Shown here: in pieces, positions 35,164-45,588 of the stretch
Numbering within the stretch: the stretch's first letter is position 1
Layout of the letters: every line of letters starts with the position of its first letter
Assembly (NCBI GenBank): GCA_963827705.1
Contig: CAWHBN010000001.1
Span: forward strand, 92,072 to 156,071
Direction of reading: 5' to 3'
Source of the DNA: JACDAN01 sp963827705
GTDB lineage: Bacteria; Actinomycetota; Thermoleophilia; Gaiellales; Gaiellaceae
Length of the DNA stretch: 64,000 nucleotides
The notes under the pieces: model-generated
What the model was told of the DNA's origin: nothing
Database searches by the model: none
The model's input: only the letters and a program-made list of their open reading frames with translations
Program-made: the position numbers and the translations under genes

Positions 35164-36223
35164 CCTGGATCCTCCGCAGCTCGGCGAGCTCCTCGTCGAA
35201 CGAGGCAGGCGGGTTCACGAGCGCGTGCTTGAAGAGGAGCTCGGCGTCGGCCGGCGGCTCGGCCTCGGCGGCCGCGATGCCCTCGCGCATCCGCTCGAGC
35301 GCCTCGCCGCGGATCTCCTCCGCCCGCGCGTCGGTCAGGACACCGAGTCGCTGCAGGTAGCGCTCGTACCGGCCCACGCACTCGTTCCGTCTCTCCTCCT
35401 CGACGCGCTCGAGGTCGATGTACGCCGCCTGGTCATCTGCGGTCGCGTGCGGCGCCACGCGGTAGGTCACGGCCTCGATAAACGACGGGCCCTCGCCGGA
35501 CCGCGCGCGCTCGACCGCCGCCCGCGTCGCCTCGTAGACAGCCAGCACGTCTCCGCCGTCCACCCGCGCGCCGGGCATCCCGTAGCCCGCCGCCTTGTCG
35601 GCCAGCGTCTCCGCGGCGGTCTGCGCCGAGAGCGGCGTCGAGATCGCCCACTGGTTGTTGTTGCAGAAGAGGATCGTGGGCGCCTTCATCACGCCGGCGA
35701 AGTTCGCGCCCTCGTGGAACGAGCCCTCGGAGGTCGCGCCGTCGCCGAAGTACGCGATCGCAACCGCCCGCTCGCCGCGGAGCTTCTTCCCCCAGGCCAG
35801 GCCCACTGCGTGCGGGACGTGAGTCGCGATCGGGACGCAGATCGAGGCGACGTTGTAGTCGAGGGGGTTCCACCACCCGGCCGGATGGCCGCGCCACCAG
35901 GACAGAACCGTCGACACCGGCATTCCGCGCAGGAGCCCGATCGCGGATTCGCGGTAACTCGGGAAGATCCAGTCGTCGCGCCCGAGCGCGTAGACCGAGC
36001 CCGCCTGCATCGCTTCGTGGTTCCAAAAGATCGCGTACGTGCCGATCCGGCCCTGGCGGTGGTAGACGACGGAGCGCTCGTCGTAGGTGCGGAGCATGAC
36101 CATCGAGCGGTAGAGCTCGATGAGGTCGCTCTCGTCGAGTCCCTCGACCTCTCCGTCCGGGATGCCCTCGCCGTCGCCGATGACGCGGCGCAGTTCGCGC
36201 TCGTCGGGCAAGACTTGCGCCAT
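35156..36223 (-). CDS. 2-oxoacid dehydrogenase E1 alpha subunit
   Basis: 355 residues. The thiamine diphosphate motif is GDGATSEGSFHEGANFAGVMKAPTILFCNNNQWAIS, and the neighbouring HVPHAVGLAWGKKL and VDGGDVLAVYEATRAAVERAR are conserved. With the long N-terminal segment (DLIELYRSMVMLRTYDERSVVYHRQGRIGTYA) it resembles branched-chain or pyruvate E1alpha of Gram-positive bacteria. It is the first gene of the operon. The 65-base gap before it (36224-36288) holds no clear promoter. Confidence 0.93.
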   Translation of the reverse strand: MAQVLPDERELRRVIGDGEGIPDGEVEGLDESDLIELYRSMVMLRTYDERSVVYHRQGRIGTYAIFWNHEAMQAGSVYALGRDDWIFPSYRESAIGLLRGMPVSTVLSWWRGHPAGWWNPLDYNVASICVPIATHVPHAVGLAWGKKLRGERAVAIAYFGDGATSEGSFHEGANFAGVMKAPTILFCNNNQWAISTPLSAQTAAETLADKAAGYGMPGARVDGGDVLAVYEATRAAVERARSGEGPSFIEAVTYRVAPHATADDQAAYIDLERVEEERRNECVGRYERYLQRLGVLTDARAEEIRGEALERMREGIAAAEAEPPADAELLFKHALVNPPASFDEELAELRRIQGG

Positions 36224-36288
36224 CTCGGCGCGAATGTACCTCAGGGGTCAGTGAGAGCGGATGAAGTCTTCGACCAGCGCTCGCGCCG

Positions 36289-36816
36289 TTAGGCAGCGCG
36301 CCGGCTGAGCGCGAGCACCGCCGCAGCGAGCGCGACTGCCGCCGCCACGCCGGCACCCTCGAGCGCGAGGCCGCCGCCGGCGTCGATCCGCGCCACCGAG
36401 ACGAGAACGGCGCCGATCGCGATCGAGCCGGCGACGAGCCCGGAGAGAAGGGCGGCGCGCCGGGCCGCGACTCCGCCGGACGTCGGACGGCTCAGCCGTG
36501 TCTCCAGCGACCAGTACGAGAGCTCGCCCACGGCGAGCAACCCGGCCGCGAAGAGCGGCGAGCGTGCGGGGTCGCCGCCGTCGGCGAACGACGCAGCCGC
36601 AGCGGCGCCGAGCGCCAGCAGCACCCATGGAACCACGATCGACCGTCCTCGCCAGAGCCCGGCCGCAAGCACGGCCGTCGCGCTCGCGGACAGGCCCGCG
36701 GCCAGCAGTCGAAGCTCGCCGGCCGCCGCGACGGCAGCAACGCCGACAGTGGCGGCGAACGCCACGGCTGCGAGGCCGGTGGCTAGCGGCGTGCGAGATG
36801 CGCGGCCCGCCTGAAT
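36289..36816 (-). CDS. membrane protein downstream of the DUF58 gene, unknown function
   Basis: Up to 175 residues with five or six hydrophobic segments (TPLATGLAAVAFAATVGVAAVAA, LLAAGLSASATAVLAAGLW, VPWVLLALGAAAAAS and others), ending SRRAA. No ATG, GTG or TTG opens the frame. An ATT at 36816, six bases after GGGAGGTGG, is the best start; it would overlap the DUF58 stop by 34 bases. Unknown family, but its place suggests a part of the MoxR/DUF58/DUF4129 cluster. Confidence 0.55.
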   Translation of the reverse strand: MQAGRASRTPLATGLAAVAFAATVGVAAVAAAGELRLLAAGLSASATAVLAAGLWRGRSIVVPWVLLALGAAAAASFADGGDPARSPLFAAGLLAVGELSYWSLETRLSRPTSGGVAARRAALLSGLVAGSIAIGAVLVSVARIDAGGGLALEGAGVAAAVALAAAVLALSRRAA

Positions 36817-38053
36817 GAGGCCACCTCCCCGATCGCGGACTGGAGCGCCTCGCCCTCTCGCCACTCGACGACCGGCACCCCGAGCGAGTGGAATGCCGTC
36901 CGCCTCGCCGCACGGCGCAGCAGCCAGAGCCGTTCCACCAGCGGATCCGACCCATCCGCAGTGTGCGGCGCGAAGGGGACGGGCGAGACCTCGATCACGG
37001 CGATGTCGAAGCCACGCCGGCGGAGGTCGGCGAGCGCGGCCAGCGCCCGCTCGTCGAGAAGGGGCGACACGGCCACGACGAGCGCCTGCGGCGGGAGCGT
37101 CCGGCGTGGAACGAGGTCGATGTCCTTCCAGGCGTAGCTGAGCATGATCTCGGCGTCGAGCAACGCGTCGACGATGCGGTAACGCTGGACGATCCCGGTC
37201 GCCGGCGTCAGCCAGTTCAGGATCCCGCCGAAGACCACGAGCCCGACGCGGTCCCGGTGGGCCAGGTACCGCTCGGCGAGCGTCGCGGCCGCGCGCACCG
37301 CCAGGTCCAGCGTCCCGCCATCCTCCCGCCGCGCCTCGACGAAGGTGTCGAGGAAGATGACCACGTCGGTGTTCCGCTCCGGGTGCATGTCGTTGACCCA
37401 GAGCTCGCCGGAACGCGCGGTCGCTCGCCAGTTGATCCGCCGGAGCCTGTCGCCGTGGACGAACGGGCGCAGATCGGCGAACTCGATGCCGTCGGCGCGT
37501 TCGCGCGCCACCTGGTTCCCCGCCGACGGCTGGGTCTCGAGAGGGCGGAGCACGGAGCGGAGCCGCTCGGCCGAGGGGTAGACCTTGAGCGGCCGACGGT
37601 CGCCCACGTTCTGCTCGTAGACGAAGAGGCCGAGCGCGTCGCGGCACCGGATCGCAACCTCACCCAGCGAGTACGCGCCCCAGTGGCCGCACTCGATCTG
37701 CCACTCGAGGCCCACGGTCTGCCCGGCGCCGATGCGCACCAGCGCCGGATTCGGCCCCTCGACGGCACGAGCGCCCTCGGGCAACACGACCGCCACCTCG
37801 ACGTGCGGCACCGCAGCCTCGGCTCGGAGCTCCAGCTCGAGGCCCACCGTGCCGCCCTCGACCGTCCGCTCCGAGCCCATCGTCGACCAGGCGCGAAGCG
37901 ACGGCTCGCGCGCAAGCGCCAGACCCAGAGCCGGAACGAGCGCGAACGGCGCCGCGAGCACCGCGAGCTCCGGCCTGCCGAGGGCGACGGCTGCGAGGAG
38001 CCCGAAGGCGGCGAGCCCCGCGTACGTCGTCAGCTTCGGCGAGGTCGTCCGAG

Positions 38054-38057
<4 letters not shown>
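36783..38057 (-). CDS. DUF58 domain protein (MoxR-associated)
   Basis: 424 residues from GTG 38057. Two N-terminal membrane segments (LTTYAGLAAFGLLAAVALG, LAVLAAPFALVPALGLALA), a beta-rich region, then the DUF58 core: GIEFADLRPFVHGDRLRRINWRATARSGELWVNDMHPERNTDVVIFLDTF, followed by a von Willebrand-like fold (DRVGLVVFGG). DUF58 proteins pair with MoxR ATPases, here overlapping by GTGA; the pair is thought to act in protein-complex maturation or envelope stress. Confidence 0.88.
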
Positions 38058-39025
<968 letters not shown>

Positions 39026-39026
39026 T

Positions 39027-39190
39027 AGTGCCCCTCCAAGCAATACACGCCTGCTTCTGGTCCGCGATCACGCGGCGCCAGAGCCGACCCTCCTCCTCGC
39101 CAAGGCTTCCTAGCCTTGGCTCGTCGGAGTGCGCGCTCTGGCTTGGTGCTCGCGAACCAGAAGCGGGGCAGCATTTCTTGCAGGGGCACT
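39027..39190. repeat. long intergenic palindrome (copy 4 of 4, divergent)
   Basis: 164 bases between the stop of the 171-residue gene and the moxR start. Outer arms of 35 bases (39027-39061 and 39156-39190) match at 28 positions. The centre is a 9-base-pair hairpin GCCAAGGCT (39099-39107) with AGCCTTGGC (39112-39120). Layout and position match copies 1-3; core similarity is weak (GCGCCAG, CTCGCC, CTCTGGC), so membership in the same family is inference. Confidence 0.7.
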
Positions 39191-39704
39191 AGTGAATCCT
39201 CTCAAGCACGCTCACGACGCGGCCGAGCTCGTCGGTGCCGATCCCGGGCGCGTTCCGATCTCGCGGCGGCTCCCTGCCTGGCCGCAGCAGCTCCCACGCC
39301 TCGTCGCCGAGGACGGACTTCGCCCGCCGCTCGTTCTCGAACGAGACTCCACGGCCTGCGAGCCGGTTGCGCGCGATCTCGATGAGCGTCGGCCGGAGGC
39401 GGTAGTGGAGATCGAACGCGGTCTGCATGCCCAGCTGCACCTCGCGCGCGAGCTTGTCCCGCTCCGCGATCCGGACCGGCGTGCGGTGCGTCGCAAGAAG
39501 TGCGTCGTCGAACTCCGAGCGCTCGCCCGGCATCCGGCGCCGGCGGGTCAGCGTGACGAGCCGGATGACGGCGATGCCGCCCAACACGAGCACGTAGATG
39601 TCGAGGATGAGCTCTCGACGCTCGGGAGCGGCAACGAGGGCGACGGCGGCGAGAACGGTTGCGAGCAGCCCGAAGCCGAGGATCGGAAGGAGCTTGCGGC
39701 TCAT
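39189..39704 (-). CDS. membrane-anchored protein between DUF4129 and moxR genes
   Basis: 171 residues from ATG 39704. Two membrane spans (LLPILGFGLLATVLAAVALVA and LILDIYVLVLGGIAVIRLVTL), then a soluble helical domain with RIAERDKLAREVQLGMQTAFDLHYRLRPTLIEIARNRLAGRGVSF. This layout is seen for small proteins in MoxR/DUF58/DUF4129 loci; the function is unknown. It overlaps the DUF4129 gene by four bases (ATGA). Confidence 0.75.
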   Translation of the reverse strand: MSRKLLPILGFGLLATVLAAVALVAAPERRELILDIYVLVLGGIAVIRLVTLTRRRRMPGERSEFDDALLATHRTPVRIAERDKLAREVQLGMQTAFDLHYRLRPTLIEIARNRLAGRGVSFENERRAKSVLGDEAWELLRPGREPPRDRNAPGIGTDELGRVVSVLERIH

Positions 39705-40579
39705 GCGACGGTGAGAGCGCGCAGCTCGTCGCGCACGGCGCCGACGGCTGAGATCGCGTCCTCCTTCATCCTCGCGTCGATGGAGTGCTCGCTGAACTTC
39801 GCCCGCTCGAAGAGGCCCGTGAGGCGTCGGGCGGCCACCGCACTGCCGGTCAGCTCCGCGAGCACTCGACCCAGATACTCGAGCGGCGCCTCGGAGGGCC
39901 TGCGCGGAAGCCCGTACGAGCCGAGCGAGCGCTCCATGCGCGCATAGGCCGCGATCACGGCCCGTCTCGGGTCGCGCTCCCGGCGGAGATCGTCGAGCGT
40001 CTCGTCCAGCATGCGCTCGAGCTCCTTCCGGGCCTCCAGCTCCGGCATCTGCCGGCCTTTCGGGCGCACGAGCACGGCGGCGAGGATCGCAAAGCCGACG
40101 AGCGCGGCCACGAAGACGAGGCCGACGACGAGCCAGTCGATCGAGGCGGGATCGATGGTCGGAACGCGGCCGGTCGCCTCCGGGCTGGTCGGGGTCGGGC
40201 CGGTCTGCCCTTCCGCTCCACTGTTGTTGCCGTTGCCGGGCCGCAGCTTCCGGGCGACCGCAAGCAAGGCGATGACCACCGAGAGGAAGATCACTCCGGC
40301 GAAGACGTTGCCGTGCCACCGGCGCGGCTTCGGCTCGCCGCCGGTCAGCGTCAGGCCGGTCATCAGCGGCGAGGCGACGAGGAGCGCAGCGACCCAGACG
40401 CCGCCGAGCACGAAGAGCAGTGTGGCGAGGGGATCGGCGAGGTCACGGCCGGCGCCGCCGGTCGCCGGGCCGCCGGCCGCGGCAGCGAGGGCGACGACGG
40501 CGAGCAAGGCCAGCACGGCGAGAACGGCGCCGCCGGCGCGAACCGGGTCGAATCCGGAGTCCTCGGGGGGCGCGGCCAC
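39701..40579 (-). CDS. DUF4129 domain membrane protein
   Basis: 292 residues. Membrane spans at AGGAVLAVLALLAVVALAAAAGG, LATLLFVLGGVWVAALLVASP, NVFAGVIFLSVVIALLAVARK and WLVVGLVFVAALVGFAILAAVL. The C-terminal DUF4129 domain has RRAVIAAYARMERSLGSYGLPRRPSEAPLEYLGRVLAEL and a later RLTGLFERAKFSEHSID, the usual signature. DUF4129 proteins accompany MoxR and DUF58 genes and are often linked to transglutaminase-like proteins, none of which is seen here. Confidence 0.85.
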   Translation of the reverse strand: MAAPPEDSGFDPVRAGGAVLAVLALLAVVALAAAAGGPATGGAGRDLADPLATLLFVLGGVWVAALLVASPLMTGLTLTGGEPKPRRWHGNVFAGVIFLSVVIALLAVARKLRPGNGNNSGAEGQTGPTPTSPEATGRVPTIDPASIDWLVVGLVFVAALVGFAILAAVLVRPKGRQMPELEARKELERMLDETLDDLRRERDPRRAVIAAYARMERSLGSYGLPRRPSEAPLEYLGRVLAELTGSAVAARRLTGLFERAKFSEHSIDARMKEDAISAVGAVRDELRALTVA

Positions 40580-40595
40580 GGTCCTTATTAGACGC

Positions 40596-41474
40596 TCAGC
40601 GGAGGATTTTCGCCGCTTTGGGCTCGGAGGAGAACTCGGCGCGGTCGACGTCGCCGAGGTCCTCCCCGTCCACCTGGAGCGGCAGTGGGCGGTCCGCGCG
40701 CAACTCGATCATGTCCACGTCATGAAGGTAGAGGACGCCGCGCGTCTTTGGCGTCCGGCCGGTCATCGCGGCGGCGACGAGCCGCGGGATCGAGAGCGGG
40801 CCGACCGTGCGGGGCCCGACGAGGTCCAGGCCCTCCTCCCACCTCGCCTCCGGGGTCGGGCGCACCGGCAGCCGCCCCAGATACGTGTACGGGTCGCCGT
40901 TCGCCACGAGCACGAACGACGCCCGGCCGTGCCCGTCCACCTCGACCACGGAGGGCAGCCGTCCGCGCCGCTCGGCCAGGAGCCTCGCGGCAGTCGTCAG
41001 AAACGCCCGGTCGGGGGGCCGACGACCGCCCCCGCGCCCGAGCTCGTCCACGCGGCGCACGACCTCCGCCGGAAATCCAAGCGCTGCTGCAAACCCGAAG
41101 CGTCGTCCGTTGACGCGCCCGAGCGAGACCTCGCTCGTCCGCCCGGTGCGAATCGCATCGGCGATCCGCCGGGCAGCGCCTTCCACATCGGCCGGCAGCC
41201 CCAGTGCGCGAGGCAGAACGCTCGACCCACCGCCGGGAACCAGGCCGAGCGGGAGGCCGGCCCGGAGGCCGTTCAGCGCCTCGTTGAACGCTCCGTCTCC
41301 ACCGAACACGACAACCGCGCCGGCATCGGCGTCACGGACGAGCTCGACCGCATGTCCCTGCCGCTCGGTTCGCGCCACTTCGACGCCGGGGCCGAGCGCG
41401 GCGGCCACGGTTTCCGCCGCGGCATCGGTGACGCCGCTCGCATTCGGATTGACGACGAGGAGCACGCGGGGCAT
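40596..41474 (-). CDS. diacylglycerol kinase-family lipid kinase
   Basis: 292 residues from ATG 41474. PRVLLVVNPNASG starts the fold; AVVVFGGDGAFNEALNGLRAGLPLGLVPGGGSSVLPRALGLP carries the GGDG nucleotide motif and the GSxxxLAR-like loop (here GSSVLPRALG). The C-terminal beta sandwich ends with LPLQVDGEDLGDVDRAEFS. Members phosphorylate diacylglycerol or sphingosine-like lipids using ATP. It is divergent from the VOC gene, with 10 bases between start codons. Confidence 0.88.
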   Translation of the reverse strand: MPRVLLVVNPNASGVTDAAAETVAAALGPGVEVARTERQGHAVELVRDADAGAVVVFGGDGAFNEALNGLRAGLPLGLVPGGGSSVLPRALGLPADVEGAARRIADAIRTGRTSEVSLGRVNGRRFGFAAALGFPAEVVRRVDELGRGGGRRPPDRAFLTTAARLLAERRGRLPSVVEVDGHGRASFVLVANGDPYTYLGRLPVRPTPEARWEEGLDLVGPRTVGPLSIPRLVAAAMTGRTPKTRGVLYLHDVDMIELRADRPLPLQVDGEDLGDVDRAEFSSEPKAAKILR

Positions 41475-41484
41475 CGTCCGGACC

Positions 41485-41835
41485 ATGCCACGCATCGACC
41501 ATGTCGCCGTGGAGTCGGAGGACCCCGCCGCGACCGCCGCCTTCTACGAACGCTTCTTCGGCGCGCGCATCGTCCAAACCGAAGGGCATCCGGTGATGGC
41601 GTACCTCGGCACGACCGCGTTCGCAGTCCACGAGCCGGGCGGCGCCGGCCCGCACACGGGGGTCCGCGTATCGGAACAGGAGCTCGAGGAGCTGAAGCGC
41701 GAGCTCGACTCGGCCGGGATCGTCTGGCGCGAGCGGGATCACGGGATCGCCGTCGGCGTCTTCTTCGAGGATCCCGACGGCCGCCGCGTCGAGGCGATCT
41801 GGTACCGCGGCGGCGAGGACCCCAGTCGACCGTAG
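41485..41835 (+). CDS. VOC-superfamily (glyoxalase/dioxygenase-like) protein
   Basis: 116 residues. RIDHVAVESEDPAATAAFYERFFGARIVQTEG opens with the metal His in DHVAV, AYLGTTAFAVHEPGG is the first strand pair, and HGIAVGVFFEDPDGRRVEAIW closes with FEDPDG and the metal Glu. One fold unit, so probably a dimer. Substrate unknown. No Shine-Dalgarno is seen in the 10-base gap to the divergent lipid kinase gene. Confidence 0.87.
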   Translation: MPRIDHVAVESEDPAATAAFYERFFGARIVQTEGHPVMAYLGTTAFAVHEPGGAGPHTGVRVSEQELEELKRELDSAGIVWRERDHGIAVGVFFEDPDGRRVEAIWYRGGEDPSRP

Positions 41836-41839
41836 AAAC

Positions 41840-41870
41840 GAGAGAGGGCCGGCGATGCCGGCCCTCTCTC
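41840..41870. terminator. bidirectional hairpin terminator
   Basis: Perfect 14-base-pair stem GAGAGAGGGCCGGC (41840-41853) with its complement (41857-41870) around GAT. It lies between the convergent VOC and M36 protease genes. There is no strong U-tract on either strand. An identical 31-base hairpin ends the second M36 gene at 45537-45567. Confidence 0.75.
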
Positions 41871-41892
41871 GGCGGCGATGAACTGCTTCGGC

Positions 41893-44800
41893 CTAGTCGT
41901 CGATGTCCGGTGAGCTGCTGAACACCTGAAGCTCGGCCGTGCGAACGAAGTTCCGCGCAGAGTTGCCCGGCGACGTTCGAGTCGCAGTCCGGGTTGTTCG
42001 CAGGATCGGCGTCCTGATCGCCCTGGAAGCCGGCCCCTCCGGTGCACTGGTTCGTGCTTCACGACGAACCTCACGTGCGTCGCCTTGAAGTCCGGCATGT
42101 CGAACTTCCGCAGAATCAGGTGCGGAGCCACGGGCCTCGGCGGATCGCCGGGGAACGCATCGTTCGAGCTCGTGTACACCTTGCTGAACCCTGCGTCGGT
42201 CGCACAGTTGCCGACGCAGTGTGCTGTCACACGCCCAGAGCTCGAACTGCCGCAGCGCCGCGAACCGGCGCTGTTCCGGCCCGATGTATGGGCGCTGACC
42301 TGGACGTAGCGGACACGGATCGCCTTGCTCCCCGCGAGGTCGACCGTTGCCTGCTTGCCGTCCACCGTGAGATTCCCCGGCGTCGCAGCGCCGAGGTTGT
42401 CCGCATTCGCGGTCCACTGCGTGCTTTCCGTGTCGTCGATGAGGTCCCCGCGACCGTCGCCCCGGCGTTCGGTGGTCGCTCACGGTTGCTCCCGAAGTTC
42501 GCCGAAGCCCAGTTGGTCGGGAACTCGATCTCGACCGTTCGGGTCTTGTTCATTGTGCTTGTGGCTCGAACGGAGATCGAGGTCGAAGCGAACATGCCCG
42601 TACCCGGGCGCGTGTGCGACGAACTCGTACTTGGCCGGAGCGAACTTGGCCGTGTCGTCGAGGTTGATCGGTCCCGACGTCGCTGGGATTCGTGTCGGCA
42701 ATCGGTGAGACACGGGCCTCGTAGTGACCGACGTAGATCCGGGCGTTGATCGGATCTCCGTCGTCGTTCTCGGCCTTGAACCTCACCGTTGTCGCCTTCG
42801 ACCCGACGGGCTCGAAGTCCGGCACCGGATCGAAGTCGTGTCTCGCTTATCGGCGGAGGCGTTGACGCCCATGCCTCCCTGTGCGTACCCGAGCCACAGC
42901 TCCTTCTGGTTCGCTCCGCCGAACCGCATCAGATCTGCGGCGAGGGCGGCGTCGCGTGCCTGGAGCATGGTCGGATTGACGGGCATCAGCAGCATCGCGT
43001 CGAACACGAGCTGCATCCAGCGCCGATTGCCCGGGCACCGGTGTGCCGGCGTGATTCCTTCGGCACACTCGGTCTGGAGGGCCTGGTCATCCGCGGGATA
43101 GTCGTCGTTGTACTTCTTGATCAGACGTTCGCGGAAGGTTGAAGTTCGTCTCGGCTCCAGATCTCACCGTCAGCATGGACCTGCGGGCCGGTGACGTCGT
43201 AGCCCATCGACCCGAAGTTCAGCGTGTTGATGAGGAGCTGTTTCCCCGGCTGCGGGTCTCCGCCCGCGGTCGGCATGTTCATCCCGTAGTTGCGGATCGC
43301 GCGGGACTGGTTGCCGGTGGCATAGGCGCCGACGGCGTACCGATTCTCGCCCGCGACGGGGACGAACCCGTTCGAGTTGACGTACTCCATCCCGAACAGG
43401 TCGCCGTGAGACTCGCCCATCATTCCGGCGTGGCCGCCCTGCCGGGTGAGGCCCTTCCCGATCATGCGGTTCTCGATCATGTGGCCGTACTCGTGGCCGA
43501 TGATCGGCATGTCGTAGTCGCCGTCGGCACAGGGGGCATAGAACGAGCCCGCCTGGGGCTGCCAGAGGTACATGTTCGTGATCGACGACAGGCCGTCGGT
43601 CAGCGTCGCCATGTTCGCGTTGTTGCGGGCGCCGACGGCGAACGCCTGAGCGGTCGTCAGCCCTGCGCCTGCCTGGGCGTTCCCGGTCACCGGGTCGCCC
43701 TGTTGCCAGGCCTCGGTGAGCCCGAAGTTGCGCTTCTGCGCGTTCCACGCCAGCTCGTTGAAGCCGAGCCCGTACGCCCAGTCGTGCATCCGGTTGTGGG
43801 CCACGAACAGGTTCGTGACGGCAGCCGAGACGTCGAGCGAGACGCCGTGCACTGCCGTCGGCCCGGCACCCGAGCAGTCCGACTGATTCCACGTATCCGT
43901 CCATGGATACGAGTAGTCACGGAGAGGGCTCGTCGGCGAGAACCGTGGCGGGATCGGGAGCGCTCTGGTGCGCCCAGTTCGACGCGGTCTCCGCGTTGTT
44001 GCCCATGGTCGTGAAGGTCGGGAGGTCGGTGACGAGGTCGTGATCCCACGGAGCCCGTGACTGCAGGTTTCCGACGACCCGATCGCAGCCGGTCGCGGCG
44101 ACGCCAGCACCACGTCTCACGGGTATCCGCTGAAGGCCGGTTCCACGGGTCCGCACCGAGCGTCCCGGGGTTCGGATGGCTCGGGAAGGTCTCCCACCTT
44201 CGCCCAGTAGGCGGGCGGTGCAGGAGTGTCGTCGATCGTGATCGTCCCGTTGTAGGTCCTCGGCTCCGGGGGAGCGCCGCCGCCCGGGAAGTCGCAGACC
44301 TTGACGTAGTAGTCACCGGTCGGCACTCCTCCGGCCGGGGCGTAGCGGAAGCCTTCCGGCTGGAAGCCGCCGTCCGCGTGGATCAGCAGGACGTCGGGCG
44401 GGCCGACCCGGTAGAGCTCGAAGACGAGGTCGGTACCCGGGTTGGTCGAGGTGACGAAGCCGCTGACTGCGCGCACTCCGGCCCCCACCGTGAACGACGG
44501 GTGCGTCACGCAGCCCCCGTCGGCCGCGGGCAGCGTCCCATTGAACGGCGTCACAGTGACGGCCGCGAGCCGCAGGCCCGACGCGGCGTGGTGCGACCAG
44601 GTTCTGCCGAGCGAGCAGTCGGCCGTTTCGCGCATCGACGAAGGACCGATAGGCCTTGCCGGCCTTGCCGTCGACGACCTGCGGCTTCGTAGGCGGGCAG
44701 CAGGCCCTCGCGCACCGTCGGGAACGCGACGAGCCGCACCGTCTGCGGTGAGTCGAGGCCGGCGACGCTCAGCCGCGTCCAACCGCCGACCCGCTTCCGA

Positions 44801-45414
44801 CTGAGGATGTTGAGGACCGAGCGGTTCAGCCGGGAGGCGCGGGCCGCGCGGGCCCAGCCGTCGGCTGCGGAGAGCTTGACCGTCGGGGCGAGGCTCGTCG
44901 CCCGCGTCAGCGACGACGTGACGGTCGCGACTCTCCAGCCGCGCGCCCGACTCCCGACGACGCCGACCGTGACGAGCCCGCTCTCACTCGTCGGCACTCC
45001 CTTGAACACCTGACGGAAGTTGACGGCATAGCCGTTGCTCCCCGTCAGCCTCGTCGCGCTGTCGAGCACGAGGTTGTCGAGCGAGCGGAGGCCGAGGAGC
45101 GCCTTGTGCCGGTTCAGGTACCACCTGGCCGCGACCGGGGCGGACTTGCCGCGGACGCCGCGCGCCAGGAATCTCCCGTACCGGACGATGGACGAAGGCG
45201 TGCCGAAGCGGTTCCACGACACGCGCGTATTCCCAGCAAGGCGTCGTGCGTGGGCCCGCTGGGCACTGGTCGGCGCGATCTTCCCGCTCCGGATGTCGTA
45301 GTCGGCGAGACCTTCGTTGTCGTGGATCTCGGCGACGGACAACGCAGAAGCGGGCAGGAGGATCACGCCGAGGGCTGCCATCAGAGCGGCAGCCCCAAGC
45401 ATCTTGACTCGCAT
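41893..45414 (-). pseudogene. secreted M36 (fungalysin-like) metalloprotease, copy 1, many frameshifts
   Basis: ATG 45414 opens a signal peptide (RVKMLGAAALMAALGVILLPASA) and a propeptide with SNGYAVNFRQVFKGVPTSESGLVTV. After about 44.72 kb the sequence must be joined across roughly ten frames down to the TAG at 41893. The catalytic block at 44.1-43.1 kb is intact: HNRMHDWAYGLGFNELAWNAQ, the zinc motif IGHEYGHMIENRMIG and GESHGDLFGMEYVNSN with the third ligand. The tail resembles a discoidin-like domain. No large piece is missing compared with copy 2. Confidence 0.75.
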
Positions 45415-45467
45415 CTCCCTCCCCTTCTGAGAAGAAAATTTCCCCTCTATCCAAGGGACCGGGGTTG

Positions 45468-45496
45468 ATATTCAAACCTTCATAGACGAAAGTCAA
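45468..45496 (-). promoter_or_regulatory. putative promoter of M36 protease copy 1
   Basis: TTGACT (45491-45496) and GAATAT (45468-45473) on the minus strand are 17 bases apart, a normal sigma-A-type spacing, about 55 bases before the ATG. Unlike many genes here, this one has a leader and a strong AAGGGGAGGGAG just before the ATG. Copy 2 also has TTGACT at a similar distance. Confidence 0.4.
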
Positions 45497-45536
45497 GGAT
45501 GTCCCTTCCCCTCCCCAAGGGTTCGAGGACGCAGAA

Positions 45537-45567
45537 GAGAGAGGGCCGGCGATGCCGGCCCTCTCTC
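45537..45567. terminator. hairpin terminator of M36 protease copy 2
   Basis: Same stem as at 41840: GAGAGAGGGCCGGC (45537-45550), GAT loop, complement (45554-45567). It follows the end of copy 2 and precedes the promoter region of copy 1, so the two proteases are transcribed separately. The shared hairpin shows the duplication included the terminator. Confidence 0.75.
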
Positions 45568-45588
45568 CGTTTCGGCTAGGCGCTAGGC

